Part shown: in pieces, positions 7,167 through 15,322 of the stretch
Position numbering within the stretch: the stretch's first letter is position 1
How the letters are laid out: the number at the start of each line of letters is the position of its first letter
From: a virus
Length of the DNA: 27,063 nt
Reading direction: 5' to 3' (one strand)
Virus record (IMG/VR): IMGVR_UViG_3300027747_002400
Span: 1 to 27,063 of that record
Notes under the pieces: model-generated
The model's input: the letters and a program-made list of their open reading frames with translations, nothing else
The model's database searches: none
What the model was told of the DNA's origin: nothing
Translations under genes and position numbers: made by a program

Positions 7167-9214
7167 TGGCTTCCAACACAAATATACAAATAGCCGAGCT
7201 AGATTTTACTAATATTAAATCTAACTTTATCAATTACTTAAAATCACAAGACACATTTAAAGATTACAACTTTTCTGGTTCAGCACTATCAGTTTTACTT
7301 GATGTTCTTGCATACAATACTCAATATAACGCCTATTATTTAAATATGGTGGCAAATGAGATGTTTTTGGATTCAGCAGTTCAAAGAAGTTCTGTTATTT
7401 CACACGCAAAATTATTAAATTACACACCACAATCAGCAATCGCTCCTACTGCCACTATTAATCTTGCATTAAGTGGCGTAACTTCCGCATCATATACTTT
7501 ACCTAAGTTTACTAATTTTATGTCTGAACCAATTAAAGGCGTAAACTATAATTTTGTTACAACAAATACAACAACAGTCAACACAATTAATAATGTAGCG
7601 TCATTCAATAATCTTGAAATTAAACAAGGTATACCCGCAACATACACTTATAGTGTTAATAGTGTTATTAATCCGACTTATACTTTTCAAATACCCGATG
7701 CAAACGTAGATACTTCAAGCGTTCAAGTAACTGTTCAACAATCTTCATCAAATACAAATTTTGTAGTATATACCGAAGCACAAAATTATCTATCTTTAAC
7801 GTCAAGTTCACCTGTATATTTCTTACAAGAAGCTACAAATGGTTATTACGAAATTTATTTTGGTGACGGAGCATTAGGAAATAAATTATCCGATGGTAAT
7901 ATTGTAGCAATTTCTTATATTGTAACTGACGGAACATCAGCATATAATGCAAATAATTTTTCTTTGATGACTTCTTTACCTGGTTACAGCACATATAGCA
8001 TTTTCCCTGTGACGGCCGCAAGTAGTGGTCAAAATAAAGAAACCATAGATTCAATTAAATTCCAAGCACCAAAGTCATATGCAGCGCAAGGACGTGCAGT
8101 TACAAAAGATGATTATATCACAGCATTACAAAAAAATACAGAAGGTCTTTCATTTGATGCTGTTAATGTATGGGGCGGTGAAGAAAATAACCCACCAGTA
8201 TACGGTATCATTTACATTGCAGCAAAGCCTTCAGGTGGATACGCTTTAACAGAAGCACAAAAACAAATTATTACAAATAATATTATTAATCCAATTTCTA
8301 TTTTAACTGTTACACCAAAAATTATTGATATTGATTATGTTTACTTATTGTTATCTGCAAATATTTTATATGATTCTAAAAAGTCAACATATTCTTCTTC
8401 ACAAATATCACAATTAGTAACACAAGGAACAATTAATTTTTGTAATAAATATTTAAATGATTTCAATTCAACTTTTATTATTAGTGATTTAATTTTATAC
8501 ATTAAGAGTCTAGACTATTCTATCGTTTCTGTTGATTTTGATTTATACTTACAAAAAAGATTTATACCTAATTTAAATTCAAGTCAAAATTACACAATTA
8601 ATTTTGGTAATCCAATTGAATTAGCAACAGGTAATAAACAACTTTCAATCACTCCTTCTTTTGCAACATATGATACTAAAGGTAATTATTACGATAATGT
8701 ATACTTAGAGCCTGCACCAGATTCAACCACAAATCTTGATACAATTACATTAGTTTCAGGAGGTTCAGGTTATACCGCTCCACAAGTTTTCATATCTGGT
8801 GATGGTAATGGTGCTACTGCTACCGCAACGGTAGTTCAAGGTGTTATCACCGGCATCACCGTAATATCAGGTGGTTCAGGTTTTACACAAGTAACTGTTA
8901 TTATTTCTGACCCAACAGGTTCTGGTGCTGTAGCTCAAGGTACTTTAAGAGGAAATTATGGTAACTTAAGAAGCTATTATTTCTCAAATGGCGTTAAGAA
9001 TATTTTAAATTCAAACGCAGGTTATGTAGATTATGATACTGGTGAAATAACATTAACAAATTTTAATCCGACATTAGTAAATAATACAGATGGTATAATG
9101 AGATTTAATGCTTTTGCTAAAAAAAGGATAGTTTCTTCATCTTACGATAAACTAATTACTTTAGATTCAAAAGATTCATCGTCAGTTTCCGTTAACTTAA
9201 CAACAATAAACTAA
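7166..9214 (+). CDS. gp6: Baseplate wedge protein gp6
   Basis: At 682 residues it is close to T4 gp6 (660). The N-terminus has FTNIKSNFINYLKSQDTFKD, SALSVLLDVLAYNTQYNAYY and the MVANEMFLDSAVQRSSVISH helix. Residues about 220-240 give YYEIYFGDGALGNKLSDGN, the conserved gp6/gpJ signature. KFQAPKSYAAQGRAVTKDDY then GIIYIAAKPSGGYALT follow, all as in gp6. Residues 527-594 are an extra Gly-rich module (VSGGSGY, then ISGGSGF) not found in T4 gp6. gp6 dimers form the continuous ring that holds the wedges together. The start overlaps the gp25 stop by one base. Confidence 0.93.
   Translation: MASNTNIQIAELDFTNIKSNFINYLKSQDTFKDYNFSGSALSVLLDVLAYNTQYNAYYLNMVANEMFLDSAVQRSSVISHAKLLNYTPQSAIAPTATINLALSGVTSASYTLPKFTNFMSEPIKGVNYNFVTTNTTTVNTINNVASFNNLEIKQGIPATYTYSVNSVINPTYTFQIPDANVDTSSVQVTVQQSSSNTNFVVYTEAQNYLSLTSSSPVYFLQEATNGYYEIYFGDGALGNKLSDGNIVAISYIVTDGTSAYNANNFSLMTSLPGYSTYSIFPVTAASSGQNKETIDSIKFQAPKSYAAQGRAVTKDDYITALQKNTEGLSFDAVNVWGGEENNPPVYGIIYIAAKPSGGYALTEAQKQIITNNIINPISILTVTPKIIDIDYVYLLLSANILYDSKKSTYSSSQISQLVTQGTINFCNKYLNDFNSTFIISDLILYIKSLDYSIVSVDFDLYLQKRFIPNLNSSQNYTINFGNPIELATGNKQLSITPSFATYDTKGNYYDNVYLEPAPDSTTNLDTITLVSGGSGYTAPQVFISGDGNGATATATVVQGVITGITVISGGSGFTQVTVIISDPTGSGAVAQGTLRGNYGNLRSYYFSNGVKNILNSNAGYVDYDTGEITLTNFNPTLVNNTDGIMRFNAFAKKRIVSSSYDKLITLDSKDSSSVSVNLTTIN
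8744..8947 (+). repeat. GSGY beta-module in gp6 (two units)
   Basis: Residues 527-594 of gp6 contain two copies of a roughly 30-residue unit. Each starts I-T-x-[LI/VI]-x-S-G-G-S-G-[YF] and runs through a VxISxxxGxGA-type strand. The first copy has SGGSGYTAPQVFISGDGNGA and the second ISGGSGFTQVTVIISDPTGS. The same unit occurs in three other baseplate genes of this window. Confidence 0.75.
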
Positions 9215-9221
9215 AAACTTA

Positions 9222-12011
9222 ATGTCTTACATTACCAAAACTTCGTTATTAGTTCCAACACAATTACCAAAATTCATTTCAGAAAACGGTGATTATCAAA
9301 CTTTTGTTTTGTTTTTACAAGCATACTATGATTGGATGGAACAACAAGGTGGCGCAATCTATGGTTCAAAAAATATACCTAATTATTTTGATATTGATAA
9401 TACATTAGAAGATTTTTTAAAATACTATCGTGATGAATTTTTAACTTTTTTTCCTAGTAATGCTTTTGTAGACCAAAGAAAATTAACAAAAATTGCAAAA
9501 GAATTATACCAAGCAAAAGGCAATGCATCATCATTTAAATTTTTGTTTCGTGTTCTTTATAATACTGATGTTGAATTATATAATTCTAAAGATTATGTTT
9601 TACGAGCATCTGATGGTAAATGGACCGTAACAAGGTCATTAACATTAGCGACAAATGACCCTACTTGGTTAAATTCAATTGGTTATAAATTATTCGGACA
9701 AACATCAAAAGGTTATTGTACAATTGAAAATGTAATTATTGGTACAACAAGTATACAAATTATTCTTTCAAATATACAAAGAGATTTTATTTCAGGTGAA
9801 TTTGTTACGGTTGTTGATGTAAATAATAATTCTGTTTTATTTAATAATTCAATTTTAAGTGCACAAATTCTAGGTGAATTATCAGGTGTAATAGTAGACC
9901 CTGCGAATAACGGCACAAATTATAGTGTAGGTGACCCCGTTGTATTTTTCGGTGGTTTAAATCCAAACAAAGCAAATGCGATTGGTGCTTCGGCATATGT
10001 CTCACAGGTAACTGGTGCAAGTATTACAAAATTAACACCGACATACCGTGGCCAAGGTTACCGACCAGGTGGTTTTACAACTGTCTCAATTATTTCAGGT
10101 TCAGGAACTGGTTCAAATGCGGCCGCAATTGCAACAACTTTTGATGCCAATACTTATACGATTCGTCTGGTAAATACAGATACAATTTTACCTCATGCAC
10201 CAATTTTATTATCTTCTAGTAATTATCAATTTGCTAATTTAGTAAATGCAAATGCTAATACAAAGTTATCCGAAGCATTATCTTTCCCTATATTAACTAC
10301 TTATGGTATTGCATCTGCAACGGTTACCTCTGGTGGTTCTGGTTATGATTCAACAACTTATGCTAATGCTACCGGTTATTATGCAACAGATTCTTCAACA
10401 TTACAATCATTACCTAATGTTGGTATATTAGCTCCAATTACAATTCTTTCTGGTGGTTCAAATTACGCAATTAATGACCGAATCGTTTTTAGTAAAGATG
10501 TACCTGGTTTAGGTGCTTATGCTAATGTTACATCGGTTAGTGGAACAGGTGCAATCACAAGTATAACATATGTTTCTGATCCCGAGAAAAAAATTGTAGC
10601 TCCTTTAGGTGGTATGGGTTATAGATATGGTATACCTACTGTTACTGTAAATTCCTCAGCAGGAACAGGAGCATCAATCGTTATACCTGGCCTAGTAGGA
10701 GGTGATGCACTATTTAATGTAACTTCAACATCATCAGGACAACTTTTAGAAATTACAATTACAAATCCAGGTCAAGATTATGTTTCAGCACCAGGCGTTT
10801 CATTACGAGTAGAAGATTTATTGGTATACAATGTTAATTCTTCTAATCCTCCTAAAAAAGGTGATGTGATATATCAAGGCACTTTAAGTGGTTCTACCTT
10901 TACTGCAAATGTAGATAGTATTGCAATATATTCAGCAAATACAACTAATCCGTTCAACAGTAATTATAATTTAAGAGTATATAACTATAATGGACTATTA
11001 AATTTAGCAAACAATATTTACATAGCAAGAAATGGCGTAGATATAGGTGCAAATTTACAAATGTCAAACACGACATCAGGAATTTACACACAAGGTAGAA
11101 AGATATACGGTAACGGAGCAGCTAAAGCTACAGCCAAATTTATAAATAAAATTCTTTTGGGTTCAGGTTTTTACCAAAATTCAGATGGTCATCCATCAGC
11201 ATATTCTGTATTGGAAAATGAAAACTATAATAATTACTCTTACATTTTACAATTAGAAAAAGCACTATCAAGTTATAAAGATTCGGCATTAGCGTTCTTG
11301 CATCCGTTAGGATTGAAATATAACACCTATAACTTATTAAAAAATAATAAATCTTTTAATACACAAAATACACAAATAGAATCAAAAGAGTATTCAATTA
11401 GCCCATTAAGTTATTATATAGAAAACAGTCTTTATATTGCAAACATTTCTCCTACATTAGCAAATACCATTGTTTTTAGTAATATATCAGGCGCAAATAT
11501 TGCTGAAGTTTTATTACCAAATTCTACGATAACAATTACACCAAAAACTGGCCATACTTTCTATTCAAAAGTAATTTCTTCCACCGCAAATACAGTTACC
11601 ATGGAAGATAATTGGACAACAACCGTACCAAATGTTGCAATAGCCACAGCGGCCGCAGGTTCTTCTCTTATAAATATCAATACATTAACAAATGCTTGGA
11701 ATATAGCAACCGGTAATATTATTTCTAGAGTTAGTGATTTTATTAATATTTACGATAGTGTTTCATTTGATGGTGTAACATTTAAACAAGTCACTCATGT
11801 AGACCAACCAAATGATGGTTCTACTGGCTTAACGATACTAGTTAATAGTTCATATGGCACACCTCAATCTGGTTATTTGACATTAACTAAGAATGTTATA
11901 TCAAGTAATGTTCTTGTTGGTGGTGTTACTGTTTTACCACAAGTAATTGTTTTATATGCAGAAAATAACGATGTTTTAATAACAGAAGATGGTTCACAAT
12001 TCGTACTATAG
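9222..12011 (+). CDS. Baseplate wedge protein in gp7 position, with Gly-rich repeat modules
   Basis: The 929-residue protein directly follows gp6, where T4 has gp7 (1032 residues). Residues 1-140 are a well-ordered helical domain: LPKFISENGDYQTFVLFLQA, YYDWMEQQGGA, LEDFLKYYRDEFLTFFP, KELYQAKGNASSFKFLFRVL and VLRASDGKWTV. That domain is familiar from structural proteins of T4-like aquatic phages. Residues 222-533 contain several GSGY-type units. A second helical block around 680-710 (LQLEKALSSYKDSALAFLHP) precedes a Thr/Asn-rich beta C-terminus. gp7 in T4 links the inner wedge core to gp8 and gp10. The identity with gp7 rests on position and size; I see no direct sequence match. The gene starts 7 bases after the gp6 stop, without a clear Shine-Dalgarno. 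Confidence 0.82.
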   Translation: MSYITKTSLLVPTQLPKFISENGDYQTFVLFLQAYYDWMEQQGGAIYGSKNIPNYFDIDNTLEDFLKYYRDEFLTFFPSNAFVDQRKLTKIAKELYQAKGNASSFKFLFRVLYNTDVELYNSKDYVLRASDGKWTVTRSLTLATNDPTWLNSIGYKLFGQTSKGYCTIENVIIGTTSIQIILSNIQRDFISGEFVTVVDVNNNSVLFNNSILSAQILGELSGVIVDPANNGTNYSVGDPVVFFGGLNPNKANAIGASAYVSQVTGASITKLTPTYRGQGYRPGGFTTVSIISGSGTGSNAAAIATTFDANTYTIRLVNTDTILPHAPILLSSSNYQFANLVNANANTKLSEALSFPILTTYGIASATVTSGGSGYDSTTYANATGYYATDSSTLQSLPNVGILAPITILSGGSNYAINDRIVFSKDVPGLGAYANVTSVSGTGAITSITYVSDPEKKIVAPLGGMGYRYGIPTVTVNSSAGTGASIVIPGLVGGDALFNVTSTSSGQLLEITITNPGQDYVSAPGVSLRVEDLLVYNVNSSNPPKKGDVIYQGTLSGSTFTANVDSIAIYSANTTNPFNSNYNLRVYNYNGLLNLANNIYIARNGVDIGANLQMSNTTSGIYTQGRKIYGNGAAKATAKFINKILLGSGFYQNSDGHPSAYSVLENENYNNYSYILQLEKALSSYKDSALAFLHPLGLKYNTYNLLKNNKSFNTQNTQIESKEYSISPLSYYIENSLYIANISPTLANTIVFSNISGANIAEVLLPNSTITITPKTGHTFYSKVISSTANTVTMEDNWTTTVPNVAIATAAAGSSLININTLTNAWNIATGNIISRVSDFINIYDSVSFDGVTFKQVTHVDQPNDGSTGLTILVNSSYGTPQSGYLTLTKNVISSNVLVGGVTVLPQVIVLYAENNDVLITEDGSQFVL
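9885..10820 (+). repeat. GSGY-type repeat region in the gp7-position protein
   Basis: Residues 222-533 contain at least five divergent copies of the Gly-rich beta unit. Markers in order are PANNGTNYSVGDPVVF, YRGQGYRPGG, VTSGGSGYDS, ILSGGSNYAINDRIVF, LGGMGYRYGIPTVTV and ITNPGQDYVSAPGVSL. Two copies carry an [NS]Y-x-[VI]-x-D-x-[VI]-V-F variant. Exact unit borders were judged by eye. Confidence 0.65.
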
Positions 12012-12021
12012 GAAAAAGTAA

Positions 12022-13926
12022 ATGAGTTATGTAAAAATTTCAGGATTGCCTGCAAGTTCAAATTTAAATAGTAATCCAGCACAATCTATTTTTCCTACTG
12101 TGGATTTAACATTAGGACAAACGACTAAAATTTCAGCACAGGCTTTAGGTAATTCTTTATATTCAAATAATACTTTAATTGTTGGTACAGGTGGTGTGCT
12201 ACTTCCTAATACTGTGGCACAATTTACAGGTCTTTCAGGTAAATATGCACAAGTTTCAGCACAAAATTTAAATGCGGCAGGTTCTATTGACTATATCTCA
12301 ACGGCAGATGTGGGTACGGACACTTCATATTATTTGGACATGGGTTTAAATAACTCAACATTTAATGATTCGACATTTACTGTGGCAAAAGCACTTGATG
12401 GTTATTTGTATGTTCAAGGAGGACTTGCTGGGCAAACTGCTAATTTGGCAATTGGTGTTGCAACTGCCAATTCAAATGTTAACTTTTTTGCTGGCGGTAC
12501 ATTATCACAGAATATTATAATGAGTATAAATTCTAGTGGCGTATCTATTACAAAATCATTAAATGTTTCAAGTAATGGTATTACTTTTTCTGACGGCACT
12601 ACATTATATTCAAATACTTCTATTCAGTCTGCATACAATCAAGCAAACTTAGCCAACTCTATTGCAAATACGGCAGTTCAAAATACAGCAACCATTCAAT
12701 TACAAACACTAAGACTTTCTGGTAATTTGATTGCAAATACACCAGGTCAAAGCATTTCTGTTGATAGAATTACTTCCAATACAGCAACATTTAATCAAAA
12801 TTTAGTGGTTCTTGGCAACTTAACAGCGAACACTTTATTAGGTAATGTTTTCTTTTCTAATGTAGTTACAACAACTTCACAGTCCAATTCAATTCTTTGG
12901 ACGACACAAGCAGGCGCAATTGCACAACAAACAGCACAGTTATGGTATTATTCTAATACGCAATCATTGATTTTAGATACCGATATTCCTGGTGATAGAC
13001 TTTCAATTTCTAAAGTTCTTTTCTTCCGTGCATTTAATAGCACTGGAGCAACAATTCCTATTAATTCATTTGTTCGTTTAGTACCGGGTGTTACTGCAAA
13101 TCAAATTCCTTATATTGCTTTGGCAGATGCAACTAATTCAGCAAATGCAACAGTTGCTGGTTTTGTTAAAAATGCAATTGCAAATTCGGCATATGGTTTT
13201 GCATACTCACAAGGTATTGTTGAAGATTTCAATACAACAAGTTTTGGTGCGAATGGTGATATTTTATTCTTATCAACAACACCAGGTCAATCATCAAATG
13301 TGGCACCATTGTCAGGAAATTCAAATACTGTTGTTCAATTAGGTAAAGTTATTCTAAGTGACGCAACTCAAGGTAAGTTGTTTATTAAAAACGAATTAAG
13401 AGAAGCGTATGGTCGTACCAATGGTTCTTTATTATATGCTTTTGCCAACAATATCACAGCAAGTAATACAGTTAGTATTAATGATTCCACACAAACATTA
13501 ACTTCAAATAATATTATTGCAAATACAATTACTGTTTCTGGTAATATATCAGCAAATACAATTATTGCAAATACTTTTGTCTATGGTTCTGCTACTGCTA
13601 ATGGAATGGTTACACAGTTAACAAGTAAATCTACGGCAGTTACATCCAATGGTATTACTGGACAAATTACAACGAATAATGCTGCATTAGCTGGTCAAGC
13701 ATATGTCACATTCACAGTTAATAATAGTTATGTTAAACACAGTAATGATATTATTATTCTAAATGTTCAAAATTCAGTAACAACTCCAAATCCATATCTT
13801 GTTGGTGTTGGTAATGTTTCTGTTGGTAGTTTTAATGTTACAGTATATAATGTTGATTCTGGTGGTGGTTCATCTCACTCAGACGCTATTGTATTGAATT
13901 ATGCAGTAATGAGAGTCGGAAATTAA
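12022..13926 (+). CDS. Tail fibre-like virion protein between gp7-position gene and gp8
   Basis: The 634-residue protein is rich in Asn, Thr, Ser and Ala and has the look of a fibrous phage appendage. N-terminal VKISGLPASS is followed by IDYISTADVGTDTSYYLDMG and DGYLYVQGG, a segment common in phage fibre and appendage proteins. The middle (residues about 185-285) has repeated short beta units such as SLNVSSNGITFSDGTTLYSN and VLGNLTANTLLGNVF. A later part (about 290-470) looks globular, and the C-terminus ends in beta strands. Shine-Dalgarno AGGAAAAAG (12010-12018) supports the start. T4 has no fibre gene between 7 and 8, so this is an insertion relative to T4. It may decorate the wedge or be a short fibre. 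No enzymatic motif was seen. Confidence 0.8.
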   Translation: MSYVKISGLPASSNLNSNPAQSIFPTVDLTLGQTTKISAQALGNSLYSNNTLIVGTGGVLLPNTVAQFTGLSGKYAQVSAQNLNAAGSIDYISTADVGTDTSYYLDMGLNNSTFNDSTFTVAKALDGYLYVQGGLAGQTANLAIGVATANSNVNFFAGGTLSQNIIMSINSSGVSITKSLNVSSNGITFSDGTTLYSNTSIQSAYNQANLANSIANTAVQNTATIQLQTLRLSGNLIANTPGQSISVDRITSNTATFNQNLVVLGNLTANTLLGNVFFSNVVTTTSQSNSILWTTQAGAIAQQTAQLWYYSNTQSLILDTDIPGDRLSISKVLFFRAFNSTGATIPINSFVRLVPGVTANQIPYIALADATNSANATVAGFVKNAIANSAYGFAYSQGIVEDFNTTSFGANGDILFLSTTPGQSSNVAPLSGNSNTVVQLGKVILSDATQGKLFIKNELREAYGRTNGSLLYAFANNITASNTVSINDSTQTLTSNNIIANTITVSGNISANTIIANTFVYGSATANGMVTQLTSKSTAVTSNGITGQITTNNAALAGQAYVTFTVNNSYVKHSNDIIILNVQNSVTTPNPYLVGVGNVSVGSFNVTVYNVDSGGGSSHSDAIVLNYAVMRVGN

Positions 13927-13928
13927 CG

Positions 13929-13936
13929 AATAAATA
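13929..13936 (+). promoter_or_regulatory. Late promoter-like octamer AATAAATA before gp8
   Basis: AATAAATA fits the looser NATAAATA form of the late octamer described for T4-like cyanophages. It begins exactly 12 bases before the gp8 ATG at 13941, the same spacing as before gp25 and before the fibre gene at 26473. It lies in a 14-base gap that otherwise contains no Shine-Dalgarno. Confidence 0.5.
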
Positions 13937-13940
13937 AACT

Positions 13941-15278
13941 ATGGCAAATACAGTAAACGGATTATTAACAACTTACGGTTCGGTTGTACAGGTACAACTG
14001 AATTATCTCAAACAGTCCAGTTCATTCTTTTTTATTGGAAAAGTTGATGCTTGGCCGGATGATTTAAATCCAGAATCGCCTAGTCAAACACAATCATATA
14101 TCAAAAAAGCATTTAAAAATGTGTTTGCAGCAAAAGCTTTATCGTCTGCAAATTTTTCTCCTGTTGTTCCTCGTATTGATTGGATAAAAGGAAATGTTTA
14201 TGTTCCTTATTCTGATTATACCGATGTTCTGGCGGTTGATTCAAATGGTGTAATTATTTCACAATTCTATGTTCGTAATAATTATGACCAAATTTTTAAA
14301 TGTTTATCAAATAATAAAGGTGTTCCTTCTACCGTTCAGCCATTATTACAAGCAGGTACAACAGATGTAACACAAACACTATATTTGGCCGATGGGTATA
14401 AGTGGATTTATGTAACAACCATAGATAAAGGTTTAAAGAAAGACTTCTTTGATAACAATTGGATGCCTATATCATTTGGTAGTTCCACACCTAATCCTCT
14501 TTTACCTGCAAAAATGGGTTCTATCAATGCAATCAATGTTACCAATTCAGGAAATAACTACAGTAACGGTTACTCAACAACAACAGTAACAATTGGTGGT
14601 GATGGTACAGGCGCAACAGCCCAAGCAAATGTATTTAATAATATTGTGCAAGATGTTCTTGTAACAAATACAGGAAATAATTATACTTACGCAACAGTTA
14701 CAATTGCACCGGTATCAGGATTATCAGGTTCTGGTGCTACTGCTAACGTCATTGTTTCCCCTGTTGGAGGTCATGCTTCCGACCCCGTTTCAGAGTTAGG
14801 TTGTAATCATGTTATGATAAGTGCAGAGTTTGATGAATCAGAATCAGGTAATGTTCCTACAAATATTAGTTATCGCCAATTAGGAATTATTACAAATCCA
14901 ATTTTAAAAACAGGAATTGCACCTACATCAACACTATATAATACAAGTGATTTAGCAACGGTATCATACGGTTTAGGAACATTTACATCAGGCGAAACAG
15001 TTTTTCAAGGTTCAACTTTATCATCCGCCACATTTAAGGCAACTTGTTGTTCATTTGATACTTCAAACAATATTATTTCGCTGATAAATACACAAGGCAC
15101 ATATACTTTAGGAAGTTCATTAACAGGAAATTCTTCTGGTATTTCAAGAGTTTTGTTAACTTATTCACCAACATCTTGGTCCGTTGGTTCAGGTTATATG
15201 AGTTATTTGGAAAACAGAATACCAGTTCAGCGTTCAGCAAATGGTAATGAACAATTTAGATTAGTTTTAAGATTTTAA
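13941..15278 (+). CDS. gp8: Baseplate wedge protein gp8 with an inserted Gly-rich module
   Basis: The protein has 445 residues against 334 for T4 gp8. Matching parts are FFFIGKVDAWPDD, VVPRIDWIKGNVYVPYSDYT, the FYVRNNYDQIFKCLSNN segment, LADGYKWIYVTTI, ISYRQLGIITNPIL, and the C-terminal GYMSYLENRIPVQRS and FRLVLRF. T4 gp8 has the equivalents WGDTRYPDP, GYVWEYLFEI, FRQISIITNPL, YMENRPPI and INILFTF. Most of the extra length is residues 195-277, a two-unit GSGY-type module (VTNSGNNYSNGY, VTNTGNNYTYATVTI, SGSGATANV). A further part near 320-390 is Thr/Ser rich. gp8 dimers connect gp7 and gp10 in the T4 wedge. Confidence 0.9.
   Translation: MANTVNGLLTTYGSVVQVQLNYLKQSSSFFFIGKVDAWPDDLNPESPSQTQSYIKKAFKNVFAAKALSSANFSPVVPRIDWIKGNVYVPYSDYTDVLAVDSNGVIISQFYVRNNYDQIFKCLSNNKGVPSTVQPLLQAGTTDVTQTLYLADGYKWIYVTTIDKGLKKDFFDNNWMPISFGSSTPNPLLPAKMGSINAINVTNSGNNYSNGYSTTTVTIGGDGTGATAQANVFNNIVQDVLVTNTGNNYTYATVTIAPVSGLSGSGATANVIVSPVGGHASDPVSELGCNHVMISAEFDESESGNVPTNISYRQLGIITNPILKTGIAPTSTLYNTSDLATVSYGLGTFTSGETVFQGSTLSSATFKATCCSFDTSNNIISLINTQGTYTLGSSLTGNSSGISRVLLTYSPTSWSVGSGYMSYLENRIPVQRSANGNEQFRLVLRF
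14523..14771 (+). repeat. GSGY-type module inserted in gp8 (two units)
   Basis: Residues 195-277 hold two units, INVTNSGNNYSNGY with VTIGGDGTGATAQA, then VLVTNTGNNYTYATVTIAP with LSGSGATANVIV. T4 gp8 has nothing like it, and it is flanked on both sides by sequence that matches gp8. Confidence 0.7.
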
Positions 15279-15322
15279 AAACGATTATTAAATATCCAAG
15301 CAATACTTAGGAAAATAGCACA

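Noticed and set aside
11141-11676. Exact TATAAATA octamers at 11141 and 11669 inside the gp7-position gene
   Set aside because: Both lie in coding sequence hundreds of bases from the next start; such octamers are expected by chance in AT-rich DNA. Similar internal hits are at 3509 and 23227, and a GATAAATA at 15083.
13088-13342. An 84-codon plus-strand open frame inside the fibre-like gene
   Set aside because: It lies in another frame within a well supported gene, is very rich in Leu and Gln from shifted codons, and has no ribosome binding site.
15285-15322. Possible late promoter (ATTAAATA) before the giant gene
   Set aside because: Two mismatches to the octamer. The gene has a normal Shine-Dalgarno at 15309-15312, so a promoter is not needed to explain its start.
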